From contig NZ_JADNRM010000004.1 of NCBI RefSeq assembly GCF_021730445.1, positions 144,667 through 208,666 on the forward strand: a DNA stretch of 64,000 bases, given 5' to 3'. The notes under the pieces were generated by a model, which was not told the DNA's origin, did not search any database, and worked only from the letters and a program-made list of their open reading frames with translations. Positions 1 to 7,694 of the stretch are shown here, piece by piece. The stretch is from Phocaeicola faecalis. Lineage in GTDB: Bacteria; Bacteroidota; Bacteroidia; Bacteroidales; Bacteroidaceae. Every line of letters starts with the position of its first letter. Position 1 is the stretch's first letter. Both the position numbers and the translations under genes were made by a program.

Positions 1-123
1 CAAATATACACCCAATTATTGAGATAGCAAAAGACATTTAGAAACATTTACTTTTACTCTATATTGTAATTTACACTTGATTATCAGTCGTTTGCAGTTT
101 TATGATATTCTGTGAAAGTATAA

Positions 124-146
124 GTTCGAGAGCCTGTCTCTCCGCT
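124..146. other. Possible attachment-site scar (tRNA-Ser 3'-end-like)
   Basis: The stretch ending CCTGTCTCTCCGCT matches what the T-arm/acceptor end of a Bacteroides serine tRNA usually looks like, but no tRNA body precedes it. Such orphan tRNA 3' ends are typical attL/attR scars of tyrosine-integrase elements. The gene-poor, decayed DNA to its right fits an element remnant. This is pattern recognition only; no integrase is visible in the window. Confidence 0.3.
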
Positions 147-180
147 GTAAATGCTAGAAAATCAGCAAGTTACAAAATAA

Positions 181-229
181 ACATCCAGTTTTACATCCCA
201 AATAATGTAAAGCTGGGTGTTTTTGTTTT
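181..229 (+). terminator. Rho-independent terminator
   Basis: A 16-bp imperfect stem (181-196 with 205-220, including G-U pairs) around an 8-nt loop is followed by a T-rich run. It would end a transcript arriving from the left; the gene it serves lies outside the window. Confidence 0.6.
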
Positions 230-335
230 ATGTAAGATTTATAGCTTTGGCCTATCATTTATATTGTTTACTACATAATAAAGGGTACTTTCGTTTGATG
301 GGTTTTCTTGAACCGGAATATGTCCAATGCCATAA

Positions 336-542
336 TTATGGTTTTTTAGGTATTTTCATTTTAACCGCGTTTTTTACTTCTTGCTTGTTATTAGTCAAAC
401 GAAATTTTTCAGCCTGTTGCGGATTTCTCTCTATGGTTGCCGTTGAGTGTCCGTTTTGAACTCCTTTCCATGCTCCCTTGAATAGGATTTTTTCTTTGAA
501 CCCTACAGGCTTAAAACAAACGAGCTGCCAAGTATATTCATT
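336..542 (-). pseudogene. Decayed gene, C-terminal remnant
   Basis: A 68-codon open stretch on the minus strand has no start codon and is cut off upstream by an in-frame stop at 543-545. Its translation has protein-like composition (KPVGFKEKILFKGAWKG, then a charged Lys-rich tail ending KMKIPKKP). The upstream DNA continues with protein-like text in other frames, as expected after frameshifts. The tail style resembles Bacteroides conjugative-element proteins (DUF3945/DUF4099 type), but that is a weak impression. It fits the view that the left edge is a decayed mobile element. Confidence 0.4.
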
Positions 543-599
543 TTATAAATGGTTGATACGGCTTTTCCCATAAATGACTTGTCATACAATGCTGAATCC

Positions 600-860
600 A
601 TAAAAAACAACTGTGTTTTTCGCTCTACAAGCGGAAAACAGTTTTTCCTTTTCTCGTTTCATTAACCGTTGAAACGTCCTGTTGATGGGGGATTCGGTAG
701 TGAAGGGATATCCCATCACCACCCTTTCAGCCTCCTTTCATTTGTAAAACTTCTTCTGGCGATGACAAATGCTGAAGGCAGATGTTGAAGGGACTTGGAA
801 GCGCAGCTGAAACGAGGATGAGGGGATGTCCTGTCATTCTTAACGGGTTGATTATCTGAA
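600..860. other. Intergenic stretch, nothing identified
   Basis: No open reading frame with convincing codon use, no RNA gene and no strong hairpin was found here. It is probably part of the decayed left-edge region. Confidence 0.5.
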
Positions 861-978
861 TGTTTTAGTTAAAATGTAAGGATGAACGGAAAAGAAGGAA
901 TGACCGGCTTAATGAGGGAATCATTCCATCTGCCCCTACATGAAAAACATACCGAGCTTTTTTAAAAAGGTGCTGATG

Positions 979-1041
979 TTTTTCGAAAACATAAAGGTCT
1001 TTTTCGAAAACATAAAGGTCTTTTTCGAAAACATAAAGGTC
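979..1041. repeat. Three perfect 21-bp tandem repeats
   Basis: The unit TTTTTCGAAAACATAAAGGTC occurs three times head to tail at 979-999, 1000-1020 and 1021-1041. A fourth partial TTTTT starts after the last copy. On the minus strand the unit would encode a heptapeptide (KDLYVFE), but the frame around it does not look like a real gene. Confidence 0.9.
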
Positions 1042-1063
1042 TTTTTGCACATACGGTGGCATC

Positions 1064-1151
1064 AGCCTACATGTATATACGCATAAGCCTATACATATAT
1101 ACGTATCGGGCTACACGTACGTACGCATAAGCCTGCACGTATATATGTCAG
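1064..1151. repeat. Four degenerate ~22-bp tandem repeats, TA-rich
   Basis: Four consecutive units begin AGCCT or GGCT and continue with an alternating ACGTATATACG-type core (about 1064, 1086, 1109 and 1130). The cores are near-palindromic. Function unknown. Confidence 0.65.
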
Positions 1152-1251
1152 GCTCTGTCTTATTCGATTTTTCTGAGCCTTCAGTGGCCGGACTTGATTA
1201 TGATACTCCTTGTTTTTGTCGCAGAACAATTTTTTTAGTCTTAAAAATGCG

Positions 1252-1259
1252 TAGCTTTG
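1252..1259 (+). promoter_or_regulatory. Bacteroides -7 element (TAGCTTTG)
   Basis: TAGCTTTG matches the Bacteroidetes -7 consensus TAnnTTTG and lies about 55 bp before the acyltransferase start. A good -33 TTTG at the usual distance was not seen. Confidence 0.4.
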
Positions 1260-1314
1260 CAACATGAAAAACAACCTTTAATTAGAAAATACTTATTTAA
1301 CATTTGGTTTTATT

Positions 1315-2469
1315 ATGCAAAAAATTTCTTCTTCTGCGTCATTTGCAGACTCTAAGCCTCATTACGACCTATTGGATGGGTTAAGAGGTGTTGCGGCTTT
1401 ATTAGTAGTATGGTATCATGTGTTCGAAGGTTATGCTTTTGCCGGAGGAACCTCTATAGAGACAATCAATCATGGTTATCTGGCCGTGGATTTTTTCTTT
1501 ATTCTATCGGGATTCGTTATTGGCTATGCGTATGACGACCGTTGGGGAAAGACACTTACAGTGAAGAATTTCTTCAAGCGGCGCTTGGTGCGTCTGCATC
1601 CTATGGTGGTGTTGGGGGCTGTACTGGGGGCAATCACCTTTTTTATTCAGGGCAGTGTGCAGTGGGACGGCAGCCATGTGGCTACCTCTTTGGTGATGCT
1701 GGCTCTTTTGTGTGCCATGTTCTTTATTCCTGCCGTTCCCGGTGCAGGATATGAGGTGCGTGGAAATGGTGAGATGTTTCCGCTTAATGGTCCGGCGTGG
1801 TCTTTGTTTTTCGAGTATATCGGTAATATCTTCTACGCATTATTCATCCATAAGTTTTCTACCAAGGCATTGACGGTGATGGTCGTGATATTGGGTATCG
1901 CATTGACAACATTTGCTTGTTCTGATGCTGCCGGTTATGGAAGTATCGGTGTAGGTTGGACACTGGATGGAGTCAATTTTGTAGGCGGATTACTGCGTAT
2001 GTTGTTCCCTTTCTCTATGGGTATGCTTTTGTCACGTTGTTTCAAACCGCTGAAGATTAGAGGAGCGTTCTGGATATGTTCGATTGTGTTGCTGATTTTA
2101 TTTCATATTCCTTTTGTAGAAGGTGCGGAGCCGATACTCATGAACGGTGTGTTCGAGATGTTCTGCATTATCGTTGTTTTCCCGGCGTTGGTATGGTTGG
2201 GTGCATCGGGCAGCACGACAGATAAAACGTCTACTCGTATCTGTAAATTTCTGGGTGATATTTCCTTCCCGCTTTATATCATTCACTATCCGTTTATGTA
2301 TCTGTTTTATGCTTGGCTCATCAAGAATGAATATTTTACATTGGGCGAAACTTGGGAGGTAGCTGTGTGTGTATGTGCATGGAATGTGTTACTGGCTTAC
2401 GCTTGTCTTAAACTGTATGACGAACCGATAAGAAAATGGCTGAGCAAGAAATACCTGACTAAGAAATAA
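1315..2469 (+). CDS. Acyltransferase family 3 membrane protein (OafA/YrhL-like)
   Basis: This is a 384-residue multi-spanning inner-membrane protein of the acyltransferase_3 family, which moves acyl groups (often acetyl) onto sugars of envelope polysaccharides. Family marks are the opening DGLRGVAALLVVWYHVF with the early His, then YLAVDFFFILSGFVIGYAY and FKRRLVRLHPM, the usual R/K-R-x-R-xx-P-like motif after the second helix. About ten hydrophobic segments follow and the length is typical. The ATG at 1315 comes shortly after a promoter-like TAGCTTTG. It stands alone, with repeats on its left and a strong terminator on its right. The sugar acceptor cannot be told from sequence. Confidence 0.85.
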   Translation: MQKISSSASFADSKPHYDLLDGLRGVAALLVVWYHVFEGYAFAGGTSIETINHGYLAVDFFFILSGFVIGYAYDDRWGKTLTVKNFFKRRLVRLHPMVVLGAVLGAITFFIQGSVQWDGSHVATSLVMLALLCAMFFIPAVPGAGYEVRGNGEMFPLNGPAWSLFFEYIGNIFYALFIHKFSTKALTVMVVILGIALTTFACSDAAGYGSIGVGWTLDGVNFVGGLLRMLFPFSMGMLLSRCFKPLKIRGAFWICSIVLLILFHIPFVEGAEPILMNGVFEMFCIIVVFPALVWLGASGSTTDKTSTRICKFLGDISFPLYIIHYPFMYLFYAWLIKNEYFTLGETWEVAVCVCAWNVLLAYACLKLYDEPIRKWLSKKYLTKK

Positions 2470-2473
2470 AAAA

Positions 2474-2525
2474 ATGATGTGTCAAAAGTAAAGCCGGTTT
2501 TCCGGAACTTACTTTTGACACATTT
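2474..2525. terminator. Bidirectional terminator
   Basis: A long inverted repeat (TGTGTCAAAAGTAA at 2478-2491 with TTACTTTTGACACA at 2509-2522) has an inner CCGG pairing, A-tract on the left and T-tract on the right. It sits between the converging acyltransferase and the minus-strand operon end. A similar TGTGTCAAAA/TTTTGACACA hairpin occurs at 58741-58796. Confidence 0.75.
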
Positions 2526-2552
2526 TCTATTCTTTATAATAGGGTTGCCTTT

Positions 2553-3008
2553 CTATTTTTTATGGGCATCAGGTTTATTGGGCTGATGCATGATTTTCAG
2601 CAAATCACGATGAAACTTGACCTCGGCCCGTTGCAGTTTGAATAGCTTTTGAGGGGAGAGAATCTTCTTGAAGCGGTTTAAATATTCGATATCCAGCTTG
2701 TCTGATTCCAGACGTGCATGAGCGATTCCATCCACAATTTCTTCATATTCGGCATCCGTGGTGTTAGGGCTTTTCCCTTTACGCGCTTTTTGCCAGGCTT
2801 TGTCATTGATGGCTTTTTTACGATCCTGTAACTCAAAGTAAATCGGGAAGAACTTGCCGGCTTCTTCCGGTGTCAGTTCTGCCTTTTGGGTGAGGTATGC
2901 CTCTTGTTTGGCTCTAAATTCCTCTTTAGAGAATCCCGGCTTCTTTTGTGCCTGCACAGATAGGGTGAGGCATAGAATAAATAGTAGGGTAGTCAGTCTT
3001 TGTATCAT
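2553..3008 (-). CDS. Periplasmic protein, Spy/CpxP-like
   Basis: This is a 151-residue protein with a cleavable signal peptide (residues 1 to about 20, ending VQAQ). The body is highly charged and helical, with the motif LTPEEAGKFFPIYFELQ, as seen in Bacteroidetes Spy/CpxP/LTxxQ-like periplasmic proteins. These often act as small chaperone-like or stress-sensing partners of sigma/anti-sigma systems. It is the last gene of a sigma / membrane anti-sigma / periplasmic trio; its start lies 13 bp after the anti-sigma stop. A role as third component of that signalling set is inferred from position. Confidence 0.6.
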   Translation of the reverse strand: MIQRLTTLLFILCLTLSVQAQKKPGFSKEEFRAKQEAYLTQKAELTPEEAGKFFPIYFELQDRKKAINDKAWQKARKGKSPNTTDAEYEEIVDGIAHARLESDKLDIEYLNRFKKILSPQKLFKLQRAEVKFHRDLLKIMHQPNKPDAHKK

Positions 3009-3021
3009 TTCGACTAAAAAT

Positions 3022-3396
3022 TTAATTGTATGTTTCAGTATCGGCCTCTGTCAGATATTGATAAAGTGTGTAATCATCCATCATCGAATGTTCCATGATG
3101 GTTTCTACATATTCGTCAGAGAACTCGGCCGCTTCTGCTGCTGTAAATATAGGTGTATCTTGTTTGGGGCGTCCGACAAAAACTCTGACGCTCAACATTA
3201 ATCCGCAGAACATGGCTGTCATATATATCCATGGTTTCACACGTTGCCATGTGGTGATGACAGGTTCGGAAAGGGGTATTTCCTTTTCCGGCAGTTTATC
3301 CATTAGTTCTTTAGAGAAGTTTTCGAAATAACCTTCGGGTACTGTAAACGGATTCTTGGTTCCGCACTTCCTCAGCAATTCATCTTCTTCTTTCAT
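3022..3396 (-). CDS. Probable membrane anti-sigma factor
   Basis: This 124-residue protein has a soluble N-terminus (about 1-50) containing FTVPEGYFENFSKELM, a segment often seen in Bacteroidetes proteins coupled to ECF sigma factors. One membrane helix follows near residues 55-72, then a short acidic periplasmic tail. It follows the sigma factor gene by 47 bp and precedes the periplasmic protein by 13 bp. No zinc-binding HxxxCxxC motif is visible, so it is not a classical ZAS anti-sigma factor. Its job as sigma antagonist is inferred from topology and neighbours. Confidence 0.6.
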   Translation of the reverse strand: MKEEDELLRKCGTKNPFTVPEGYFENFSKELMDKLPEKEIPLSEPVITTWQRVKPWIYMTAMFCGLMLSVRVFVGRPKQDTPIFTAAEAAEFSDEYVETIMEHSMMDDYTLYQYLTEADTETYN

Positions 3397-3443
3397 AGTT
3401 CACTCTCCTTTCTGTTTTTTAGATGCTTTTTATTTGAAAAGGT

Positions 3444-3995
3444 TTAAAGGCATTCTTTTAAAAAACTCTCTATTTTTTTCACTGCGTGGTGATAGGAGGC
3501 TTTCAGGGCTCCCACACTTGTTCCCAATATCTCGGAAATCTCTTCATATTTCATTTCCTGAAAGTATTTTAGGTTGAAGACCATCCGTTGCTTGTCGGGA
3601 AGTGTATGCAGTGCTTTTTGGAACAGTCTCTGGGTTTCGTCTCCACTGAAGTAACTGTCTCCTTCCAGTTTATTCACCATTTCGGCGTCGGCTTCATCGA
3701 TGGACAATTGGTTGATTGCGCGTTGTTTGTTTAGGAAGGTAAGGCATTCATTCAAGGCGATACGATAGAGCCATGTAGACATTTTAGCTTCGGCACGGAA
3801 GTAGTCGATATTTATCCAGGCTTTGATAAATGTATTCTGCAACAGGTCATTGGCATCATCGTGCGAAAGCACCATACGGCGGATTTGCCAGTACAGTTGC
3901 TCGCTATACTGTTTCACGATGCATTCGAATGCTTCCCGTTGTCGCTTGGGATCTTGCAATAATGCTATTATTTCTTTTTCATTATAGGTATCCAT
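3444..3995 (-). CDS. ECF-type RNA polymerase sigma factor
   Basis: This is a 183-residue sigma-70 family protein of ECF size. Region 2 is clear (DDANDLLQNTFIKAW around residues 47-61, then STWLYRIALNEC), and region 4 ends with a helix-turn-helix (YEEISEILGTSVGALKASYHHAVKKI). It directs RNA polymerase to a small regulon in response to an unknown envelope signal. The downstream genes encode a one-helix membrane protein and a secreted protein, the usual partners. The gene begins 20 bp after the stop of rnz and may be cotranscribed with it. Confidence 0.9.
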   Translation of the reverse strand: MDTYNEKEIIALLQDPKRQREAFECIVKQYSEQLYWQIRRMVLSHDDANDLLQNTFIKAWINIDYFRAEAKMSTWLYRIALNECLTFLNKQRAINQLSIDEADAEMVNKLEGDSYFSGDETQRLFQKALHTLPDKQRMVFNLKYFQEMKYEEISEILGTSVGALKASYHHAVKKIESFLKECL

Positions 3996-4015
3996 GAACC
4001 GGTTTTGTGTTTTCT

Positions 4016-4930
4016 TTATAGTGTGACCTTCAGGTTCTCTTTGGCAAGCAGTGTATTAGGAAATACACCTTTTGCTTCCTGTAATAGAATGTTTTCGTCT
4101 TCATAACGGGCCGAAAAATGTCCGATGAGTAACTGCTTTACACCTGCGTCGCGGGCCATTTCACCGGCTTGCATGGCGGTGGTGTGGAATGTTTCTTTGG
4201 CGCGTTGGGCATCACATTGTGCAAAGGTTGCTTCGTGAAAAAGTAAATCCACTCCTTTTATTTGTTCTATGACAGGGCGATGGAAAATAGTGTCCGAACA
4301 ATAGGCATAGCTGTGGGGAGGCGCCGGTGGGGTGGTCAGGCGGTTGTTGGGGACAACACTACCGTCCGGCAACACATAATCTTCTCCGTTTTTGATGCGG
4401 TTGAGTTCAAACACGGGTACTTTATAAAAATCAATCATATCTCTGATGATATGGTTGGGGGTCGGTTTCTCCGCAAAAAGGAATCCGCAGGTGGGAATGC
4501 GGTGACGCAACGGGATACTGCTGACCGTCACGGAACGGTCTTCATAAACGACTTCGGCTTTTGTGGGGTTAATCGGATGGAATTCCACATTGTATGCCAT
4601 TCCTTTGCAGAAGTATTCCAGTTGGGGCATGAGTATCCGTTCGAGGTCGGCATGGCAATGTATGTGCAGCGTAGCCGTGCGCCCCACCAGTCCGAACGTA
4701 GAAATAAGTCCCATCAGCCCGAAGCAATGGTCACCGTGCAGATGAGATATAAATATATGGTTAAGACGCGTAAATTTTAATTTAGAACGGCGTAACTGTA
4801 GCTGTGCTCCTTCTCCGCAATCTATCATGAATAACTTTTCACGGATATTCACGACTTGCGAAGAGGCAAAATGTCTTGTTGTCGGCAATGCCGAACCACA
4901 GCCTAATATATGTACTTCAAATTTTTCCAT
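4016..4930 (-). CDS. rnz: Ribonuclease Z
   Basis: This 304-residue metallo-beta-lactamase-fold endonuclease removes 3' trailers from tRNA precursors. The N-terminal LGCGSALPTT loop, the zinc motif HLHGDHCFGL (around residues 64-73), a conserved HRIPTCGFLF segment, the SDT motif (YCSDTIF), LFHEATF and the late LIGHFSARY with the last metal His are all in place. Length is normal for the family. It is the first gene of the minus-strand run toward the sigma factor, with about 70 bp to the cold-shock gene upstream. Confidence 0.93.
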   Translation of the reverse strand: MEKFEVHILGCGSALPTTRHFASSQVVNIREKLFMIDCGEGAQLQLRRSKLKFTRLNHIFISHLHGDHCFGLMGLISTFGLVGRTATLHIHCHADLERILMPQLEYFCKGMAYNVEFHPINPTKAEVVYEDRSVTVSSIPLRHRIPTCGFLFAEKPTPNHIIRDMIDFYKVPVFELNRIKNGEDYVLPDGSVVPNNRLTTPPAPPHSYAYCSDTIFHRPVIEQIKGVDLLFHEATFAQCDAQRAKETFHTTAMQAGEMARDAGVKQLLIGHFSARYEDENILLQEAKGVFPNTLLAKENLKVTL

Positions 4931-5000
4931 CGCCGCAAAGATACTATCTTTTTGGATGAAAAATATAAAAAGGTTGTAAAAACGTATGCAGCCGTCCGAG

Positions 5001-5447
5001 TTATTTTTTGCGTTTGATTTCTACAGCATTCATACCTCGTGGCCCGCGTTCCAGTTTGAAAGTTACCAAATTTCCGTCCGTTACTTCGTCTTGCAGTCCG
5101 CTTACATGGAAAAAATACTTCTCTGCATTTTTCAGGTTCTTGATAAAGCCATATCCTTTGGAAGTGTTGAAGAACTCTACTCTTCCTTCATATTCGGTTA
5201 TCACAGGTTCATCCGTTTTGCGTGGAGTGGAAACTTCGATAGTAGTGATATCTATTTCCTGAGGCTTTTCGTTTGGAGTGGGAGGGGTGTCGGTTATTAC
5301 ACCGTTCTCGTCTACGTATGCTATCATATCTTCGAAAGATGATGTACCGCTATTCTTCCTTTCTTCTTTCTTTTGTTGTTTTGCTAAACGTTTTTCTTGT
5401 TTTTTCTTTTCTAAATCTCTTTTGGTAAATGAAATTGGTTTCGCCAT
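5001..5447 (-). CDS. Cold-shock-domain protein with basic N-terminal extension
   Basis: The protein is 148 residues. The N-terminal third is strongly basic and probably coiled (KRDLEKKKQEKRLAKQQKKEERK), a short acidic linker follows, and a cold-shock domain occupies about residues 85-148. The domain has GRVEFFNTSKGYGFIKN (RNP1-like) and YFFHVSGL (RNP2-like). Such proteins bind single-stranded RNA and help remodel structure. The extended form with a basic tail is common in Bacteroidetes. The minus-strand leader is about 120-190 nt, and a TACCTTTA element lies near 5579-5586. No gene overlaps the leader. Confidence 0.85.
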   Translation of the reverse strand: MAKPISFTKRDLEKKKQEKRLAKQQKKEERKNSGTSSFEDMIAYVDENGVITDTPPTPNEKPQEIDITTIEVSTPRKTDEPVITEYEGRVEFFNTSKGYGFIKNLKNAEKYFFHVSGLQDEVTDGNLVTFKLERGPRGMNAVEIKRKK

Positions 5448-5640
5448 TTGAATCTTTTTAAATTAGTATATATGCAGTATTATATATATGAATACTGCAT
5501 TGAATTAATAAATAGGTAATAAGAAGACGGGGAGAAGTCGTTGTGAAATACTAACTCGAAATTTTATTACTTCATAAAGGTACGGTTTTTTATCGGATAT
5601 TCCATAAAAGAGCTTTCTTTTTAAGGAATAATGGCATAAA

Positions 5641-5673
5641 AAAAGGATGTACCGATTGATGGTACATCCTTTT
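5641..5673 (-). terminator. Terminator of rpsA
   Basis: Perfect 13-bp inverted repeat (AAAAGGATGTACC / GGTACATCCTTTT) with a 7-nt loop, placed 25 bp after the rpsA stop. The minus-strand copy ends in a T-run. Confidence 0.85.
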
Positions 5674-5697
5674 CTGTGTTATTTTAAAGTAATCTGA

Positions 5698-7494
5698 TTA
5701 CTTCTTTTTGTTCTCCAACTGTTCTTTTAAAGCAGCCAAGGCGTCGATATCGCCCAGAGTTGTAGAAGCAGCCTGGTTCTGAATAGCAGGAGTTTCTTCT
5801 CTCTTAGTGGCTTTCTTTGCGTTAGAAGCAGCTTTCTTTTCAGCTCTTTCTTCTGCTTTAGCAGCATCTTCGAAGATACGGCTGTGAGAAAGGATGATTC
5901 TCTTGGCGTCTTTGTTGAATTCAATCACTTTGAATGACAGTTTTTCATCCAACTGAGCCTGAGAGCCGTCTTCTTTTACTAAGTGCTTCGGAGTTGCGAA
6001 ACCTTCTACACCGTAAGGAAGAGCTACTACAGCACCCTTATCCAGCATTTCGATGATAGTACCTTCGTGTACAGAACCTACAGTAAATACAGTTTCGAAT
6101 ACATCCCAAGGATTTTCTTCCAACTGTTTGTGACCAAGGCTCAAACGACGGTTTTCTTTGTCGATTTCCAATACCTGAACTTCGATGTCTGCACCAATCT
6201 GAGTGAATTCAGAAGGATGTTTCACTTTCTTAGTCCAAGACAGGTCAGAGATGTGGATTAATCCGTCTACACCTTCTTCGATTTCTACGAATACACCGAA
6301 GTTAGTGAAGTTACGAACTTTTGCAGTGTGCTTGGAACCTACAGGATACTTATCTTCGATAGTTTCCCATGGATCTTGTTTCAGCTGTTTGATACCCAAA
6401 GACATCTTACGTTCGTCACGGTCAAGAGTCAGGATAACAGCTTCTACTTCGTCACCCACCTTCATGAAGTCCTGAGCAGAACGCAAGTGCTGTGACCAAG
6501 ACATTTCAGATACGTGAATCAAACCTTCTACGCCCGGAGCGATTTCGATGAATGCACCGTAGTCAGCCATAACGACTACTTTACCTTTCACCTTGTCACC
6601 TACCTGCAAGTTAGCGTCCAAAGCATCCCATGGGTGCGGAGTCAGTTGTTTCAAACCAAGAGCGATACGTTTCTTTTCGTCATCGAAATCAAGGATAACA
6701 ACGTTCAACTTCTGGTCGAGTTCTACAACTTCCTTCGGATCGCTTACACGGCCCCAAGACAAGTCAGTGATGTGAATCAAACCGTCTACGCCGCCAAGGT
6801 CGATGAATACACCGTAAGAAGTGATATTTTTAACAGTACCTTCGAGTACCTGTCCTTTTTCAAGTTTACCGATGATTTCTTTCTTCTGCTGTTCAAGTTC
6901 AGCTTCGATAAGAGCTTTGTGAGAAACAACAACGTTTTTGAATTCCTGGTTGATTTTAACCACTTTGAATTCCATTGTCTTACCTACAAATACATCGTAG
7001 TCACGGATAGGCTTAACATCAATTTGAGAACCCGGCAAGAATGCTTCGATACCGAATACGTCAACAATCATACCACCCTTAGTGCGGCACTTGATAAAGC
7101 CTTTAATAATTTCTTCGTTTTCAAGAGCAGCGTTAACACGATCCCAAGAGCGAGTTGCACGTGCTTTCTTGTGTGACAGAATCAACTGTCCTTTTTTGTC
7201 TTCCTGGTTTTCAATGTATACTTCTACAGTATCACCTACTTTCAGTTCAGGATTGTAACGGAACTCATTCAAAGGAATGATACCGTCTGATTTGTAGCCG
7301 ATGTTAACAACTACTTCGCGTTTGTTCATTGCGATAACAGTACCGTCTACAACCTCGCGGTCATTTACTTTGTTCAGTGTACTGTCATAAGCTTGTTCAA
7401 GAGCTTCGTGGCTAATGCCTGTAATGGCTTCGCCGTTTTCGTAAGCTTCCCAGTTGAAGTCTTCAACAGGAGCGATGTTTTTTAAATTTTCCAT
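5698..7494 (-). CDS. rpsA: 30S ribosomal protein S1
   Basis: This 598-residue protein consists of six S1 RNA-binding repeats. Repeat signatures are visible several times, for example GVFIDLGGVDGLIHITDLSW, GAFIEIAPGVEGLIHVSEM and GVFVEIEEGVDGLIHISDLSW, each followed by a KMSLGIKQL- or RISLGHKQL-like segment. It brings structured mRNAs to the 30S subunit. This matters in Bacteroides, where Shine-Dalgarno sequences are weak. The Lys/Ala-rich tail after residue about 550 is a normal Bacteroidetes extension. It has its own promoter (7561-7590) and terminator (5641-5673). Confidence 0.95.
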   Translation of the reverse strand: MENLKNIAPVEDFNWEAYENGEAITGISHEALEQAYDSTLNKVNDREVVDGTVIAMNKREVVVNIGYKSDGIIPLNEFRYNPELKVGDTVEVYIENQEDKKGQLILSHKKARATRSWDRVNAALENEEIIKGFIKCRTKGGMIVDVFGIEAFLPGSQIDVKPIRDYDVFVGKTMEFKVVKINQEFKNVVVSHKALIEAELEQQKKEIIGKLEKGQVLEGTVKNITSYGVFIDLGGVDGLIHITDLSWGRVSDPKEVVELDQKLNVVILDFDDEKKRIALGLKQLTPHPWDALDANLQVGDKVKGKVVVMADYGAFIEIAPGVEGLIHVSEMSWSQHLRSAQDFMKVGDEVEAVILTLDRDERKMSLGIKQLKQDPWETIEDKYPVGSKHTAKVRNFTNFGVFVEIEEGVDGLIHISDLSWTKKVKHPSEFTQIGADIEVQVLEIDKENRRLSLGHKQLEENPWDVFETVFTVGSVHEGTIIEMLDKGAVVALPYGVEGFATPKHLVKEDGSQAQLDEKLSFKVIEFNKDAKRIILSHSRIFEDAAKAEERAEKKAASNAKKATKREETPAIQNQAASTTLGDIDALAALKEQLENKKK

Positions 7495-7560
7495 TAATAA
7501 AATTGTTAAAATTCTCAGTTAATTACGTTAGACATTATATTGATTATCTAATTTCGGGCG

Positions 7561-7590
7561 CAAAGATACAATAAATTACTGAATCACAAA
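7561..7590 (-). promoter_or_regulatory. rpsA promoter
   Basis: Read on the minus strand: TTTG (7590-7587), an 18-bp spacer, then TATCTTTG (7568-7561). This is a near-perfect Bacteroidetes -33/-7 pair located about 67 bp upstream of the S1 start codon. Confidence 0.75.
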
Positions 7591-7694
7591 TAAATTTGAG
7601 GCTTTTTCTTTAAAATTGAATATTTAATTATCTAATTATGAGTCGTTATTAAATTATGTTCATATCTTTGTGACAACATAAACCTATTTAGCAA

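Noticed and set aside
217..459. 80-codon plus-strand open frame
   Set aside because: It runs opposite to the more protein-like minus-strand remnant and has no recognisable features.
979..1041. CRISPR-like array
   Set aside because: The repeats touch directly, without spacers, and no cas genes are nearby.
865..1274. Minus-strand short open frames over the repeats
   Set aside because: Composition comes from simple repeats; no ribosome site and no family resemblance.
4262..4780. 172-codon plus-strand open frame
   Set aside because: Antisense shadow of ribonuclease Z, whose catalytic motifs are clear on the other strand.
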